From contig OX638369.1 in assembly GCA_951812925.1 (NCBI GenBank), forward strand, positions 51,331,061 through 51,395,060: a stretch of 64,000 nucleotides of DNA. Direction: 5' to 3'. This document shows positions 33,431 through 44,598 of the stretch, one piece after another. Both the position numbers and the translations under genes were made by a program. The notes beneath the pieces were generated by a model. It made no database searches. It was given only the letters and a program-made list of their open reading frames with translations, and was not told the DNA's origin. How positions within the stretch are numbered: the first letter of the stretch is position 1; each line of letters begins with the position of its first letter. This DNA is from Calliopum simillimum (Eukaryota; Arthropoda; Insecta; Diptera; Lauxaniidae).

Positions 33431-33850
33431 ATCGATATTGACTTAACATGCTACGAATGAACTAAGTAGTTTGACCTAGGAAGAGAAATATCTTTAGTTT
33501 CCCCTTAATAACAAATTATGTAAATGAACTTAGGAAGAGAAATTCGTAAAAATTTCCCTTTAATTATTTTAGAATTTGCTTATCCAAAAATATACTTTAA
33601 CTCATTTCATAAAAATGTTTTCCCTTCATAAACCTCTGCCCTAATTTAGTAACAACATCGATATTTAAATTTTCACTTCATTTTAAAACTAGTTTGACTT
33701 AACACGCTTCGAATAAAGTAGTTTGGCCTAGGAAGAACTATTTTTTCATCAAATACCTTGACCTCACTATTGTTACAAAAAGAATTTGTTCAATGTCTCT
33801 TTAATTTCAAAACTATTTTGGTTCTTCTAATGAACTAGGAAAAACTTGTT
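33431..33850 (+). repeat. Imperfect tandem repeat, right part
   Basis: Continuation of the 29551-30320 array, with the same 'aaactagtttgacttaacacgcttcgaat' and 'tttggcctaggaagaac' blocks, after the hAT-like insertion. Confidence 0.55.
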
Positions 33851-34015
33851 TCCACAGACGGGCAGCCTGCCAGACAGACGGACATGGCTATATCGACTAA
33901 AGCGGCGACGCTGATGAAGAATATATATACTTTGCTATACCTGCCACGTCTCCTTCTATGCGTTACAAACGGAAGGACAAAGTGAATATACCCTGGGTGT
34001 AGGGTATAAAAAAAT
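33851..34015 (+). repeat. Dispersed fly repeat segment
   Basis: Closely matches 23050-23205: 'ccacagacgg', 'gacatggctatatcgact', 'gaagaatatatatacttt', 'ctatgcgttacaaacgg', 'gaatataccctgggtgta', 'gggtataaaaa'. It is an ancient-looking, multi-copy segment without coding capacity. Confidence 0.65.
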
Positions 34016-35689
34016 GATCATGTGAAATTTTGAAAGACAAAACGAACCCTAATTTTAATGCTTCATCGATTTCAGAAAATGCATGAAGAAATATAGTTGA
34101 TTGATCCAAATCGATGCCATTAAAACAAATTTTAATTCTCTTGTACTAAAGTAAATTTCCACATCCCCAGCCAAAAAACGAATCAAACTCATAAATCGCA
34201 TGTCACTGAAAAAAAAAAAACATATCTCATTGAGCTTGAGTTTCATAGTCAAATCAATGTGTTTACTACTAAATCCCGTTGATAAACATTTGTAATGCTT
34301 CTCAGAAGCAACAACAACAACAACAATAAATAGTAGCAAATTCATACAATTTACTACATATAAATGCTTGCTGCTGCTGCTTTTACGATTGCTATTGCTG
34401 CTGCTGCAGTAACAAATATTTATATTGCTTTCCCTCGATTCAAATAAATTGCAGAGTCATTGACGCTGGTGTCCTCATTCCAAATTGTCATAGTTAAATG
34501 TGTTACGAGGATTGCAATAAATGTGAATGTGGTAGTAAATTGTAATGGTTCATACACACACACATACATTGTAAAGACATGTGTGCATCAGTTTACTTGT
34601 CAGTTGAGTTGTGTTTGTTCTTGATATTGATTTTGCCAAGTCAGTTTTGTGAATAAATACGAGCATCCGCAGCATCATCAATATCAACAACATTTCCTCT
34701 AAAGAGTCAACAATTTAAGTTGTCAAATTTTATAGCAACTTTCGTCTACTGTCTATCAGTTGCTTGCTAATGATGTCTGGTAGATTGGACGTTATTAGTG
34801 ATTTTATTCTAAAAAAAAAATATCAAAGCTCTCATGCGATTATGTTTTTTAATGGAAAAAGCCTATTGTCAAATGTCTAAATTTTATTTTAGAGAGCACG
34901 CTTATCGAGTAAAAACCAACAAAACCTGTGCATATGCGATTTTACCCATTTTTTCACTTCGAATATGTATGTACTTATATGGTAAAATCATCATAATGCC
35001 CCAGACAGACGGCAGCTCCAATGCACATTGCAGAGCTTTAGGCTTTTTTAAATACATATTTCATAGACATTGATTAAAAGAAAATTTCCCATTTCAGGGT
35101 CCAAAAAATTCTAAAACATCAAAAACAAGATTAATTGTGAGTTAAGCATTAGAAAAGCTAATTAGAATTTTTTGGATCCTGAATTAGGAAATTTTCTTTT
35201 AGTCAATGTTTATGAAATTTATATTTAAAAAATGGTTAAAATCATGCAATAAAAAGTTTCACATTATTGCGTCTGTAATGTGCATTAAAGCTGCCATCTG
35301 GGGCATAAAGTCAAACAATTTTTAACGCACAATGGTATTTTTGCAAATTTTCCACTCGAAAAATAATGGAAAAAAAGGTTTTATTTTTCTGGAATTAAGT
35401 TTCCTGGCATTTTAAATCAAATTTTCTATTTTTTAGTGTTATGGTAAAGCGAAGACTACACGGTAAAGCAAAAACAGTGTTATCTTTTGCTTTTAGGTGA
35501 GGATATCTCAAAAACCGTACAAATAATGTAAAATAAGAAAAAAATCACTTCTTGAAAGTTCAAATATCACGAAAAATTACCAAAATTTTAAGTTTATAAT
35601 GCTGTTGAACAGAGCAGGCAAAAGGTAAAGTATACTCAATTGTTAACTGCCGTCCAGTCAAGTGTTTTATGAAGTGATACTTGTACGAG
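34016..35689. other. Noncoding DNA with CAA and GCT microsatellites
   Basis: Holds a CAA tract (about 34306-34325), GCT-rich tracts (about 34366-34410) and a CA tract (about 34552-34565), and otherwise lacks repeat signatures until about 35000. A degenerate inverted pair around 35000-35310 ('catcataatgccccagac...gcagctccaatgcacattgcagagcttt' against 'taatgtgcattaaagctgccatctggggcat') suggests another small foldback or MITE there. No gene recognised. Confidence 0.35.
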
Positions 35690-36530
35690 GGGCACTCTTA
35701 TATTTCGGGAACAGGCAACACTAATGTCAATAGCTAAAATCTGGCAACACCATAATAAAGTTTGACATTTTCTAGCATAAACGTACTGGCAACGTTTTGT
35801 TGTACAAGTGCTATTTGCTTTGTTTCCAGTGAGTTGAGAAAATCAATTTGGCCAAAAAATGGAAATTTCAAGAAAAGGTTTTCGTTGGATGATTTTTTAC
35901 TACTTTCGACGTTGATTATGTCAAAAAGAATGTGTCGATGAACTCAGTTCTTTGTATGGCGATAAAGCACCATAAAAAACCACAGTATATGATTGGTATA
36001 GTGAATTCAATTTTGGCCGGAGTTCGGTCACCGACGAATTCCGTGAAGGTCGTTCAAAATCGGTTGTTGTGCCACAAAACATCGATTCAGTGCATAAACT
36101 GATAATAAAAGATCGTCATGTGGTATATTTTGCACATTAGTTCCATTCCACTACATACGATTTTGCATGAAAACCTAGTTCTAAAAAACGTTTGTTCTCG
36201 TTGGAAACCCCATAATTTGTTGAGCGATTGATTGAAGAAGGCTCGCATCGTTTGGTGAAAGGAAATAATTAAAAAATTCGACCGTTTTGCTTCAAATGAC
36301 GTGTATAAAATTTTGGCAGGTGACGAATCATGGATATATGCGTATGAGCTGGAAACAAAATATCAATCGACCGTGTGGGTATTCCAAGACGAGCAAAATC
36401 CAACAAAAGTTGAGTGGTACACGACCATTTGTTTGCCGGCCACAAAAGTCGAAAAAATGGAAAAAAATTAAAATATCAACTTTAAAGGTCCAAAACTTTG
36501 CGAAATCTTTTAAAGTCCTATAGATATAAT
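35690..36530 (+). pseudogene. Mariner transposase remnant, heavily mutated
   Basis: Reading across several frames from about 35859 gives KGFRWMIFYYF, SSLYGDKAP, TTVYDWYSEFNFGRSSVTDEFREGRSKSVVVPQNID, DESWIYAYE-like (DESWIYAYELETKYQSTVW across a frame change) and VFQDEQNPTKV-like blocks. These are the N-terminal helix-turn-helix and first catalytic-aspartate region of mariner transposases. In-frame stops and indels are frequent. An upstream 'aggggcactcttatatttcggg' around 35697 may be the inverted terminus. The C-terminal half (third aspartate) is absent. Confidence 0.75.
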
Positions 36531-36594
36531 ACAATCTCAGAAATCTCTTAAAGTTAGCAAAATATTATTTGCAAAAAAGTTTTCTCCAAAACTT

Positions 36595-36835
36595 TAAGAA
36601 TTTTTAAGTGTTTTACTTAATGACATTTTACATATAGAAAATTGATTTTTTAATTGAACTTTTAGTCATATATTTTGCAAAGATCGATTTACATATAAAT
36701 CTATCAATGCATTTTCTAACACATAATTATGACAAATCAAGGAACGGATTAAAAACACGGCTATAGTGACATATGTTTCGTCTTTCGCCACAAAGACTCA
36801 TCAGACTATTTTTGTTGTAATTATAATTATATTTA
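36595..36835 (-). mobile_element. Hammerhead-bearing repeat, headless copy
   Basis: Nearly identical to 21336-21560 in the ribozyme and tail, on the minus strand. The tRNA-like head is missing. Instead a TATAATTATAAATA-type microsatellite (about 36815-36925) abuts the ribozyme's 5' side. Confidence 0.75.
36763..36809 (-). ncRNA. Hammerhead ribozyme, minimal type I, apparently intact
   Basis: On the minus strand: AUAGU (stem I), CUGAUGA, stem II GUCUUU...AAAGAC with loop GUGGCG, GAA, mini stem III AC-AUAU-GU, cleavage-site C (GUC), ACUAU (stem I partner). Unlike the copy at 21502-21548 it keeps the required A15.1-U16.1 pair. Stem II begins with G directly after A9, as in the canonical CUGAUGAG form. 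Predicted cleavage lies between 36768 and 36767 (minus-strand order). Confidence 0.8.
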
Positions 36836-36925
36836 TTTATATAATTATAATTATATTTATTTATATAATTATAATTATATTTATTTATATAATTATTTAT
36901 ATAATAAATATAATTATAATTACAG
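36815..36925. repeat. TATAATTATAAATA microsatellite
   Basis: Tandem 'ataattataattatatttattt' units run across about 110 bp, adjoining the hammerhead repeat. Confidence 0.8.
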
Positions 36926-37799
36926 CAAAAATAGTTATATAATCAGTTTTAACCCTATAACTCCTCAGGAGTAAATTTCCGACCTCCTCCTCAGGAGAAA
37001 TTTTTTGTTAGTCTAGGCCTCCTCTATCGCCTTGCAGTAGCTTCGTAACCTTATGCGATACACCATATATGTAGGAGAAGAGTGCCGCCAGCGGGCATGG
37101 TTCGGTTGTGGGTACCCTCCGTAACTTTTGACAGGAAACAAATATAGCTGTTCTGACAAATGATAAAAGCGTGCTACGACAGCACAAAGTTTTTCATGCG
37201 TATACCGGAGAAAACAGACGATTTGCTTTGTGCTGAGAAAAAAATAATTTTTGAATAAGAGAAAGTCAACACAAAAGTTTTTTTCAATTATTTTTCAAGT
37301 GCGATAAATCGAAGTGAATCAATCGGAGAGCTGAATGCAATCTAAATTTATGCAGTAAATTTATTATATTTTGTGATTCAAAACCGATTGCAACCAAAAT
37401 TTTCACAAAACACAATTTGCTCGTTGCTTTTCAAAGTGGCTGTCAAAGTCGAGTGTGGGCCTCGAATTGGTTCGGGTGTGGGCACCCCTCTATTTTATTT
37501 AAATCGTGTGTTTTACTAAAATATTGTCTTGGAAGCCAGAATTACTAATTTAAATGGTGCTTTTGTACCTTTTTACGCTTTATTAGTGGAAAGGAAAGAA
37601 CCAATGGGCCCCTTAAAGGTATCGCAGTAAAAAAAATAGTTGTCATTAAGTTTGTAAGTTGTAAGGTGGCATACCACTTTGCAAAAATCTCAGTATTGAG
37701 TTTCCAGACAAGTGGACCGAGGAGCAGATGTTGGGTATGGATCGGTAAAAAAATCCATGCTTGGCAAAAGAGCAATATCAACAAGTGCTAGAAATTACG
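36926..37799. other. Intergenic, possibly outer parts of a decayed DNA transposon
   Basis: A hyphenated 'ctcctcaggag' inverted motif occurs twice at about 36961-36996. Frames around 37555-37700 on the plus strand may belong to the same decayed transposase as 37800-37975 but are not clear enough to call. Confidence 0.3.
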
Positions 37800-37975
37800 T
37801 CACCTTGCCGGCTTAGTCTGCAAAACAATTGATCTGGCATTGGCGCCGAAGACAATCAAGTCTGGTTTCAGGGCAACATGCATGATGCCATTCGATCCAG
37901 ACGTTTTCAGTAACGCTGATTTTGTTGAAGCCGTTGAGCAGAATTTGTTGAATTTGTGTGAGTCAATGTTTCCAA
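37800..37975 (+). pseudogene. Pogo/Tigger-like (DDE_1) transposase C-terminal fragment
   Basis: The plus strand reads LAGLVCKTIDLALAPKT, then IKSGFRATCMMPFDPDVF, SNADFVEAVEQ. The GFRATGxxPFDPxxF-type block with following acidic/aromatic residues is characteristic of the C-terminal end of pogo/Tigger/jerky-type DDE_1 transposases. Frame continuity upstream is poor. Called on one motif. Confidence 0.5.
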
Positions 37976-38692
37976 AATAAATCAATTTTTGCTTTCTTCT
38001 CCATTTGATTGCATTTTACTTCTTATTTTCGCATTTTTAGCTCATTTTCTAAGGGTGCCCACAACCGAACCAAAAATTCTTTTTGTCAAAAATGATTTTT
38101 GACTTTTTTTTATATATAATTTTTCCAACGGACAAAATTAATTTACTCTCTTCACCAGAAGTGAGCTAAGGTCTCTAGCTATCCATTGATATTTATATGT
38201 CTGCCTAATATACATTTGGTCAAAAGTTATGAGTCGAAAACAAAAAGGTGCCCACACATTTTCTGACTCCGGTGCACTTGTTTTGTTTTTATTTTCTTTT
38301 CTTTTCTGACGGTTTGAACTTTTTGACCCTTTCCCTCGTCGTGTACCAAATTTTTCTGAATTTTGCTGGAAAATTTTCAAAAAGGTGCCCCACAACATAC
38401 TTCTAAAATGAGTGCTCTCCCGTATTTTACCGGAAATCTAGTTTTTTCCAAAATTTTCAAGTTAAACGAACTCCTGATCTCATACTGTCAAAATTTTCTT
38501 GTTCATCTATAGGGAATTTAATTTTATACGTCTAGAAATATATTCTGCCACATTTGGTTTTAGAATATGAAAAATAAATTTTTCTGAAAACCTGGGTCAA
38601 ATAAAGAAAGATTATTTTCGGATAAACTTCTCCATACTTACCACAACTCCATCTCTGTGTAACAAAAGGAAGAACAAAGTGAATAGTGAAAA
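37976..38692. other. Intergenic, ending in a dispersed-repeat fragment
   Basis: No gene recognised. The last 60 bp ('ccacaactccatctctgtgt', 'ggaagaacaaagtgaata') are the left part of the dispersed fly repeat that the next element interrupts. Confidence 0.35.
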
Positions 38693-39755
38693 TGCCCCAG
38701 AAAAATTTGATACTTTGTTTTTCATCAATAAAAAAATACACAATGAATTTTTTTTAAATATTGTTTTTTTATTTATTAATGAGTAGCCTAACGAACATAA
38801 ATAGCCTTACACTATTAACAAATATTTATTTTATATAAAAATATTTGACTTTTTTCTTAAGACCCTTCATTAAGTTTTGTACAGTTGTTTCGTCGACAGT
38901 ATCGTACGACCTTCGCCACTTATTTTTGAAATCTTTTAAATTTTATGCAGCACTTTTACTCTTCCAAAGATCTGATTTCATTACAGCCCAATATCTCTCA
39001 ATAGGTCAAAGCTCTGGGCAATTAGGTGGATTCGCATTTTTTTGGTACATAATTTACATTATTGCTATTGTCACATTCTACGGTTGCTCTAGAGTAGTGA
39101 GAGGTTGCTAAATTAGGCCAGAACATTACAGTACCCCGTGCTTACGAATAAATGGCAAAAGACGGTTTTCAAGGCATTCATTCATCAATATAAATTTTTG
39201 AGTTAATTGTGCCCTGTGTTACAAAAAAACTGCTCCTCAGACCGCAAGTGCATATTAAAATTTAGTCAGGTAATCGACATATAACATTCGAGCTCGCTTT
39301 TGAGCCTCTAACTGCTTTTCATGGAAACGGTCTGGTACTTTTTGAGCTCTGTAGGTCTTTAGCTTAAGTTTTTACTTTAGAAGATTTTGAGGTTCCGGCT
39401 CTGGCAGCCATATCTAGTTCTGAAGAACTTTGGGTCTGTACTGGCTTTTCTACCTGAACCCTTTTTCCGCGTAATAAGTTGACCCTTTCAATAACTCGAA
39501 ATAACCCTTTGGACAGTAATTTTTGATGCACCTGTTTTTTTAGCTATGGCTGAATATTTTAATCCTGGTTTTTGCAGTTTGAGCTTTTTTTCTTGATTGC
39601 TAGACATCTTTATCGTTTGAAGTTCGTTTACCAAGTGTTATATATTTTTGCAATCGTCATATTATATAAAAAATACTGCACCCATATTTCGACCTGCACG
39701 ATCATCAGGTAAATCATAATCTTAAGAAATAAAAGTATCAAATTTTTCTGGGGCA
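38693..39755 (-). mobile_element. Tc1/mariner element, D37E-like, decayed
   Basis: Inverted ends TGCCCCAGAAAAATTTGATAC (38693) and its complement ending at 39755. The flanks together reconstitute the dispersed fly repeat (…agtgaata | …tatggtataaaaag), which supports the insertion. The minus strand encodes a broken transposase (own entry). Confidence 0.7.
38840..39606 (-). pseudogene. D37E-type Tc1/mariner transposase, broken
   Basis: Starts with ATG at about 39606 (MSSNQEKKLKLQKPG). A helix-turn-helix with IAKKTGASKITVQRVIS follows, then several stops. Further on are ILICTCGLRSSFFVTQGTINSKIYIDECLENRLLPFI and MFWPNLATSHYS, which match the catalytic domain of D37E-type (ITmD37E-like) transposases, where the second aspartate is in an FWPDLAxxHY block. 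Here it is N (FWPNL), so catalysis is lost as well. The C-terminal catalytic glutamate region is shifted in frame. Confidence 0.65.
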
Positions 39756-41291
39756 GTCCTTATATGGTATAAAAAGATGACATCTTTATGCAGTAGAGTA
39801 CTCGGCACAACACTGTCGTCATTATAATATCAACCAAATTAATGCTGGGATAAGTGTTAGTGGAATGCACAAGGTATCAGTAAGAATAGGCAGAAGAGTT
39901 AAAACAGCAAGTTGATTTCTAGAACGGACAAAGTGAATATACGTATTAATTTAGATTTAAAACTAAAAAGTTATCTTTACGATTTTTTGAACATTAAAAA
40001 ACACGAAACTAACCCCACAAAACTCAAAAAATAGTCCAATATTTGGAAGTTTTTGAACCGATTTTGCAAAGATTAATATTTGTATAACATTTCAATATCT
40101 TTCCAAAGATGGTCTGAAAATCAGATAAGAAATGTCTAAAACTTTGTTTTGCCTTTTTTTATTGGATGTGGATTGAAATGAAATCGTGTAGCAAATTTCA
40201 GGAGGGGTGAGATGAAGTCAATTCTTTGACAGTCATTATTTAATAAAGTTTTATCGCCAGATGAATTGTTGGCCAATTATGAATACGTTTTTTCCTTGTC
40301 TGTAACGAAGTCCCCAGATGAATCTTCTACTACAATAATTTGGATTTTGATTTGCATGATTCACTCATACGTGTATGAATAGATTAATCACACAATATGT
40401 TATTGGTTACTACAATTTCTTTTATTTTCCGCTTTTTTTTCTCAAATTTTAAATTAAATTTCCTTTAAATTGAACTTTACTCAAATTGTTATCATCAATT
40501 CTTTCTAAAGCGAAATAAACTACCCTCAAACTTGCGCATCCCTTAAAGCTGGCGCGCTTTGAAATATGCAATGCTCAACCATAATCGTTAATCATTTGTG
40601 GATTATTAATTTTGAAGTGAAGTTATCGTTTTGCATCATTAATATCACCAGCTGACGCAAACTGATTAACGTCATTAGCTGAAATTGCAGGAGAAAAAAT
40701 ACAAAACACAAAAAAATTCAACATTTTCACAAAATGTGAAAGCTGCAAGCCGGAGCAGGAAGCCATCATTGGCAGTTAAATGGAGAACTCAGCATAAGGA
40801 GCAGTTAATTTTGAATTATCCAAATGCAAATGAGCATAATCATTAACAATGTCAGTAGTTTTTGGCCAATTGTAATATTTGAGCTAAGGGCGACTCCTTA
40901 AGGAAATCATCTTAATTAATGTTTGGCAATTATACGTTTACATCGCTTATACTGATAGCGTTTGAGCTACAAAAGTAAGGAGTATTAAATAAAAAAAATG
41001 TATTCAATGTTTGAAAATGTGTTTATGAAAACTATCAAAGTACAGTAAGGATTCGTGGCTGATCCACATGGTGGGCTATAGGGGTTAAAGTCCCATCCAT
41101 AAGCTCAAAGTTGTGACCAGATATAATAGGAAAATTATCAATAAAATCTCAAAATCGACATTAACCCAATAGTCGAATCCTGAATCCGCCACTGGTAAGA
41201 ATATCAAAACGATAAAATGAGTCACTTTTCAAAAAATGTACTTAATGGAAGCAAATTATGCTTTTAATACTATGGTTCCACCGGAGATTTA
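39756..41291. other. Intergenic DNA, mostly low-copy in appearance
   Basis: 39756-39780 completes the interrupted dispersed repeat. 40400-40950 lacks repeat signatures and may be unique intergenic or intronic DNA. No coding region recognised. Confidence 0.3.
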
Positions 41292-41642
41292 GCAGTGCAC
41301 AGTGCGAAATTTTCAGAGTCTAGCGAAACTTAATTCATATCTCAGCACATATAGCAGTTATAGTTATGAAACTTAATACTTGGATATATATTTAATTGTC
41401 AAAACACCATTCAAAAATTAACGGGGATCAGACAAGGGGTTATTATACCCCCCATATAAGGAAATGCTTAAAACGTTGTATTTCTGATCCCATACCAGAT
41501 ATCGCAATGAAACTTGATAGATATAACCATTTTCTTATCAAAACACCATAAAAAATGAAGGGGGTAACCAAAGGGGTATTTGCTGTTTCTTGCATTTTTA
41601 TTCAGAAATGCTTCTAAATTTTGAGGAGATTCCCTCTACTTA

Positions 41643-42954
41643 CAGGGTGGCTGATTCGAAGTGTTACCAATTCAAAAGACTATATTTTTAGTTTCCATGC
41701 ACAGATTTTATTGATCAAACGCCATAATTGTTGGGAAATGTTCAAATTTTAAGAATCTACTTGAGATTTTTGATATGGTCACCTTTGGCCTTAACTATGG
41801 CCCGTAGACGGTCGAAGAACGAGTCGCATGCTGCACGAATTTGATTTTGTGGAAGTTTGCGCCATTCTCGTTGAAGGGCCACTTTTGGCGCATCAACGCT
41901 CTGGTATTTTTTAGTCAAGACCTTCCTGTTCAACATACCCCAGATTGAGAAATCCAGCGGATTCGCATCAGGCGAATTTGAGAGCCATTGTTGAGCAGAA
42001 ATGAAGCTAGGAACGTTTTTTCTAACCATTCTTGATTCACACGAGCTTTGTGTGACGGTGCCGAGTCTTGTTGGAATGTCCATGGCTTGCGACCGAAATG
42101 TTTGCGTGCCCACGGTAGTAAAGCACCCTCCAACTCTGACTGACGATACACCTGGGCGTTTACTTTGACGCCAGCGGCCAAAAAAACGAGTGGTGAGCGC
42201 CCATCAGCAGTCACTGCAGCCCAAACCATCACATGCAGTGGTGCCTGCGTCCTGGTGGCCAAACGAACATTCAAATTTTCGTAGGACCTCTCTGTCAAGT
42301 AAGCCCGATCATTTTGTTTGTTTACATATTGCTGGATACAGTAATTTTTCTCATCAGAGAAGACAATTTGTGACAGATTTCCGGCGGCATGCAAGCGCAA
42401 CAACTCCTTGGCTCTATCGAGCCTAACTTTTTTTTGAGCAGGAGTGAGATCATGCGCCTTTTGAAACTTGAGGGCCTTTAGTCCGAGCTTGTTTGACAAT
42501 ATGTGTTGCATTCGTTCACGCGATATTTTCAGCTCGGCAGCCATTTGTCTGCCACTGCGTCTCGGATTTCGCTCAATTCTGGCCTTCACCTTTCGAACCA
42601 TTTCTGGTGATGTTGAAGTTATTTTCCGACCACCACCATGTCGTTTGGCAACGCTGCCGGTACCATTGTAACGTGTTATGGTCCGATACACAAACATTTT
42701 ATTCACTTTTAAATGTTTCAGCTCACGAACAATTGCTGGTTTCGATTTTCCAGCCAAATAAAGAGCAATCACACTATTACGTTTGAATTCCATTTCGAAA
42801 ATTTTTTATTTTCAATAAATTGACGCGCAAATGCTTTTGGTTACTTGTTGACAATACAATGAACTAACATCATGCCAATTTTTAGACATCTGTAATGTTC
42901 CATCTGTCAGATAAGTCTATCTGAAGTTGGTAACAGTTCGAATCAGCCACCCTG
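41643..42954 (-). mobile_element. maT-type (DD37D) mariner-like element, nearly complete
   Basis: A 1312-bp element with inverted ends CAGGGTGGCTGATTCGAA (41643) and TTCGAATCAGCCACCCTG (ending 42954), flanked by TA on both sides. The transposase gene lies on the minus strand. It is nested in the hAT-like element 41292-43659, so it is the younger insertion. Confidence 0.9.
41757..42793 (-). pseudogene. maT (DD37D) transposase with a single frameshift
   Basis: About 345 residues. The N-terminus (MEFKRNSVIALYLAGKS) begins a paired HTH DNA-binding region. Catalytic landmarks follow: VFSDEKNY (first D), WTFQQDSAPSHKA (second D), SPDANPLDFSIWG (third D). Counting from the second D to the D of LDFS gives 37 intervening residues, the DD37D spacing of maT elements. 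The frame is open from 42793 to about 42020, then continues in another frame to the stop at 41757. The break coincides with a run of six A (plus-strand T 42016-42021) where seven would restore the frame, so it is a single-base deletion in a homopolymer or a sequencing error. Otherwise the enzyme looks intact, which indicates recent activity. Confidence 0.9.
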
Positions 42955-43659
42955 TATTTTGTATATTATAAACTAGCGTACGAATAGTTACCTTAAAACT
43001 GTAGAGAGTGTCAGATGTTAGTGTTGGTGAGCCTATTTTTTCCAAAACAAAACCAACGATGGCGTCCGATGTCGATTTCGGTGTTATATGAAATTTCCAA
43101 AAACATTCTGGAAAAGGCTTAGTTTAAAAGAGGATCGCAAAATATCGCAGAAGATGTTTTGTGTTTCCAGTAGAGGATAAACCTACCTTTTAAATTTTGT
43201 AAGTTTCAAAATGGCAATTTGTGGTAACACCTTTTAAAGTATCCAATGAGGTTGAAAATGTAAATCTTATGAACTTCTTAAAAAGCACAATTTTCATAAA
43301 CAAATCCGACACGAGTAAGAAAAGATTCTGCAATTATTTAAATGCCAGTAAGTGACAATTTTATTAAAAAATAAATGAAAAAATTTTCGCGTCCTACCGA
43401 CTTACCGTTTGTATGTACCAATCTATAAACTAAAACAAATCGAAAAGCTTTCTATAGTCAAAAAGTATGAACGAATAAGTAATGCAAGTTTCAGGTGCAT
43501 TTTGCAGTTGTTTCGCAGGGTTATTCACCAAACTGAGTATGAGGTTTTTGAGGTCTGATATTAAGCTACCGAAATTACTAATAATCTGATGCGTTTTATG
43601 TATTTCAAAAATTGAATAAAGTTCCGCTAAACCTCCCAAATTTCGCACTGTGCAGTGGC

Positions 43660-44598
43660 GAGATTTATTCATCTCGCTTTTAAATCTTATTCGTTTCCAA
43701 TGGCCGAAAGAGATTAATTTTTAACAGTATTCCTTTTTTTCTTAATATTTTTTCCATTTTTTTTTTTTTGTCATAATAAAGGACGTGTCGAAAAAAATGT
43801 ATGTACACTTTTTCAGCCATAACTTATCCGGTGTCTAGCGAATAATTTTTTTTTGTTTTGAATCACGTTAGCTAGCGGTCCCGGCAAACGTTGTTCTGCC
43901 CTTTTTCTGCAGGTGGCGTGATGAGTTCGATTTGAACGAAAGCTGCTATAGATGCAGAAATTTATCATTTAAACAAATTTTTTTTTGTATAGCGTGCGCA
44001 ACAACCTCATGTCCTATTCTTGAAATTTTTTGCAAGGCTAGTTGACACTATTTATATTTATGTACCAAGTCTTATAACAAAAGCTGCTATTCCTACAGAG
44101 ATGTAGAATTGAAAGTAATTTTTTTGTATGGCGGATGCAACACTCCCTTAGTCAATCCACTCCAATTTTTAAACGGTGATTGGTATTAAAAATATCTATC
44201 CACGTACCATGTTTTATAACAAAATTTGGTATACGTGCGGAGATATAGCATTTGAAGTGTTTTTTTGTATGGTGGCTACAACTCCCCCGCACTAAATGCC
44301 CCTTTAGCACAGCTATAAACCACCTGCAGTAAAAAACAAATACGTAGTGCGGAAATGGTGACGATCGGTTAAGCGGTTTCAAAGTTATAAAGGGACAAAC
44401 GCACGCACACTATGATTTATTATTTACTAGCTGTTTTACCTGGCGTTGCACGGGTTTTCATAAAAAGCCAGGAACTAAAAAGCTAATTACGAAAACTTTT
44501 TTATTTTTTAAAACAATGTGCCACAAACAGATGCTCCGATGTATTTATTTTATCGGCAAAATTCCAAAAGTATGGCAAAATATTAAAATATACATTGG
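43660..44598. repeat. Dispersed repeat with 'gctgttttacctggcgttgc' ends
   Basis: The segment between about 43870 ('ggtcccggcaaacgttgttctgcc') and 44455 ('agctgttttacctggcgttgcacggg') has sub-blocks repeated two or three times ('tttgtatggcggatgcaacactccc', 'gctgctattcctacagagat'). It looks like a degenerate multi-copy element common in insects. No protein-coding capacity. Confidence 0.45.

Larger units (their letters stand above)
41292..43659. mobile_element. Second hAT-like element, split by a maT element
   Basis: Imperfect inverted ends (GCAGTGCACAGTGCGAAATTT at the left; AAATTTCGCACTGTGCAGTGGC at the right) are flanked by the 8-bp direct repeat GAGATTTA (41284-41291 and 43660-43667). Removing the nested maT element (41643-42954) leaves about 1.05 kb, a non-autonomous hAT-like element or large MITE. 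No transposase of its own is recognisable. Confidence 0.7.

Noticed and set aside
29551..33850. CRISPR-like or regularly spaced array
   Set aside because: Repeats are imperfect, of variable spacing, and the context is eukaryotic; it is a degenerate tandem repeat.
33909..33930. CTGATGA in the dispersed repeat
   Set aside because: No GAAA downstream; the related copy at 23105 has CTGATCA instead, so it is chance.
39672..39713. Hammerhead-like CUGAUGA...GAAA on the minus strand
   Set aside because: The core heptamer and GAAA are present, but stem II does not pair, the nucleotide at the cleavage position would be G, and stem I has no partner.
42190..42786. Plus-strand open frames inside the maT element
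   Set aside because: Antisense shadows of the transposase.
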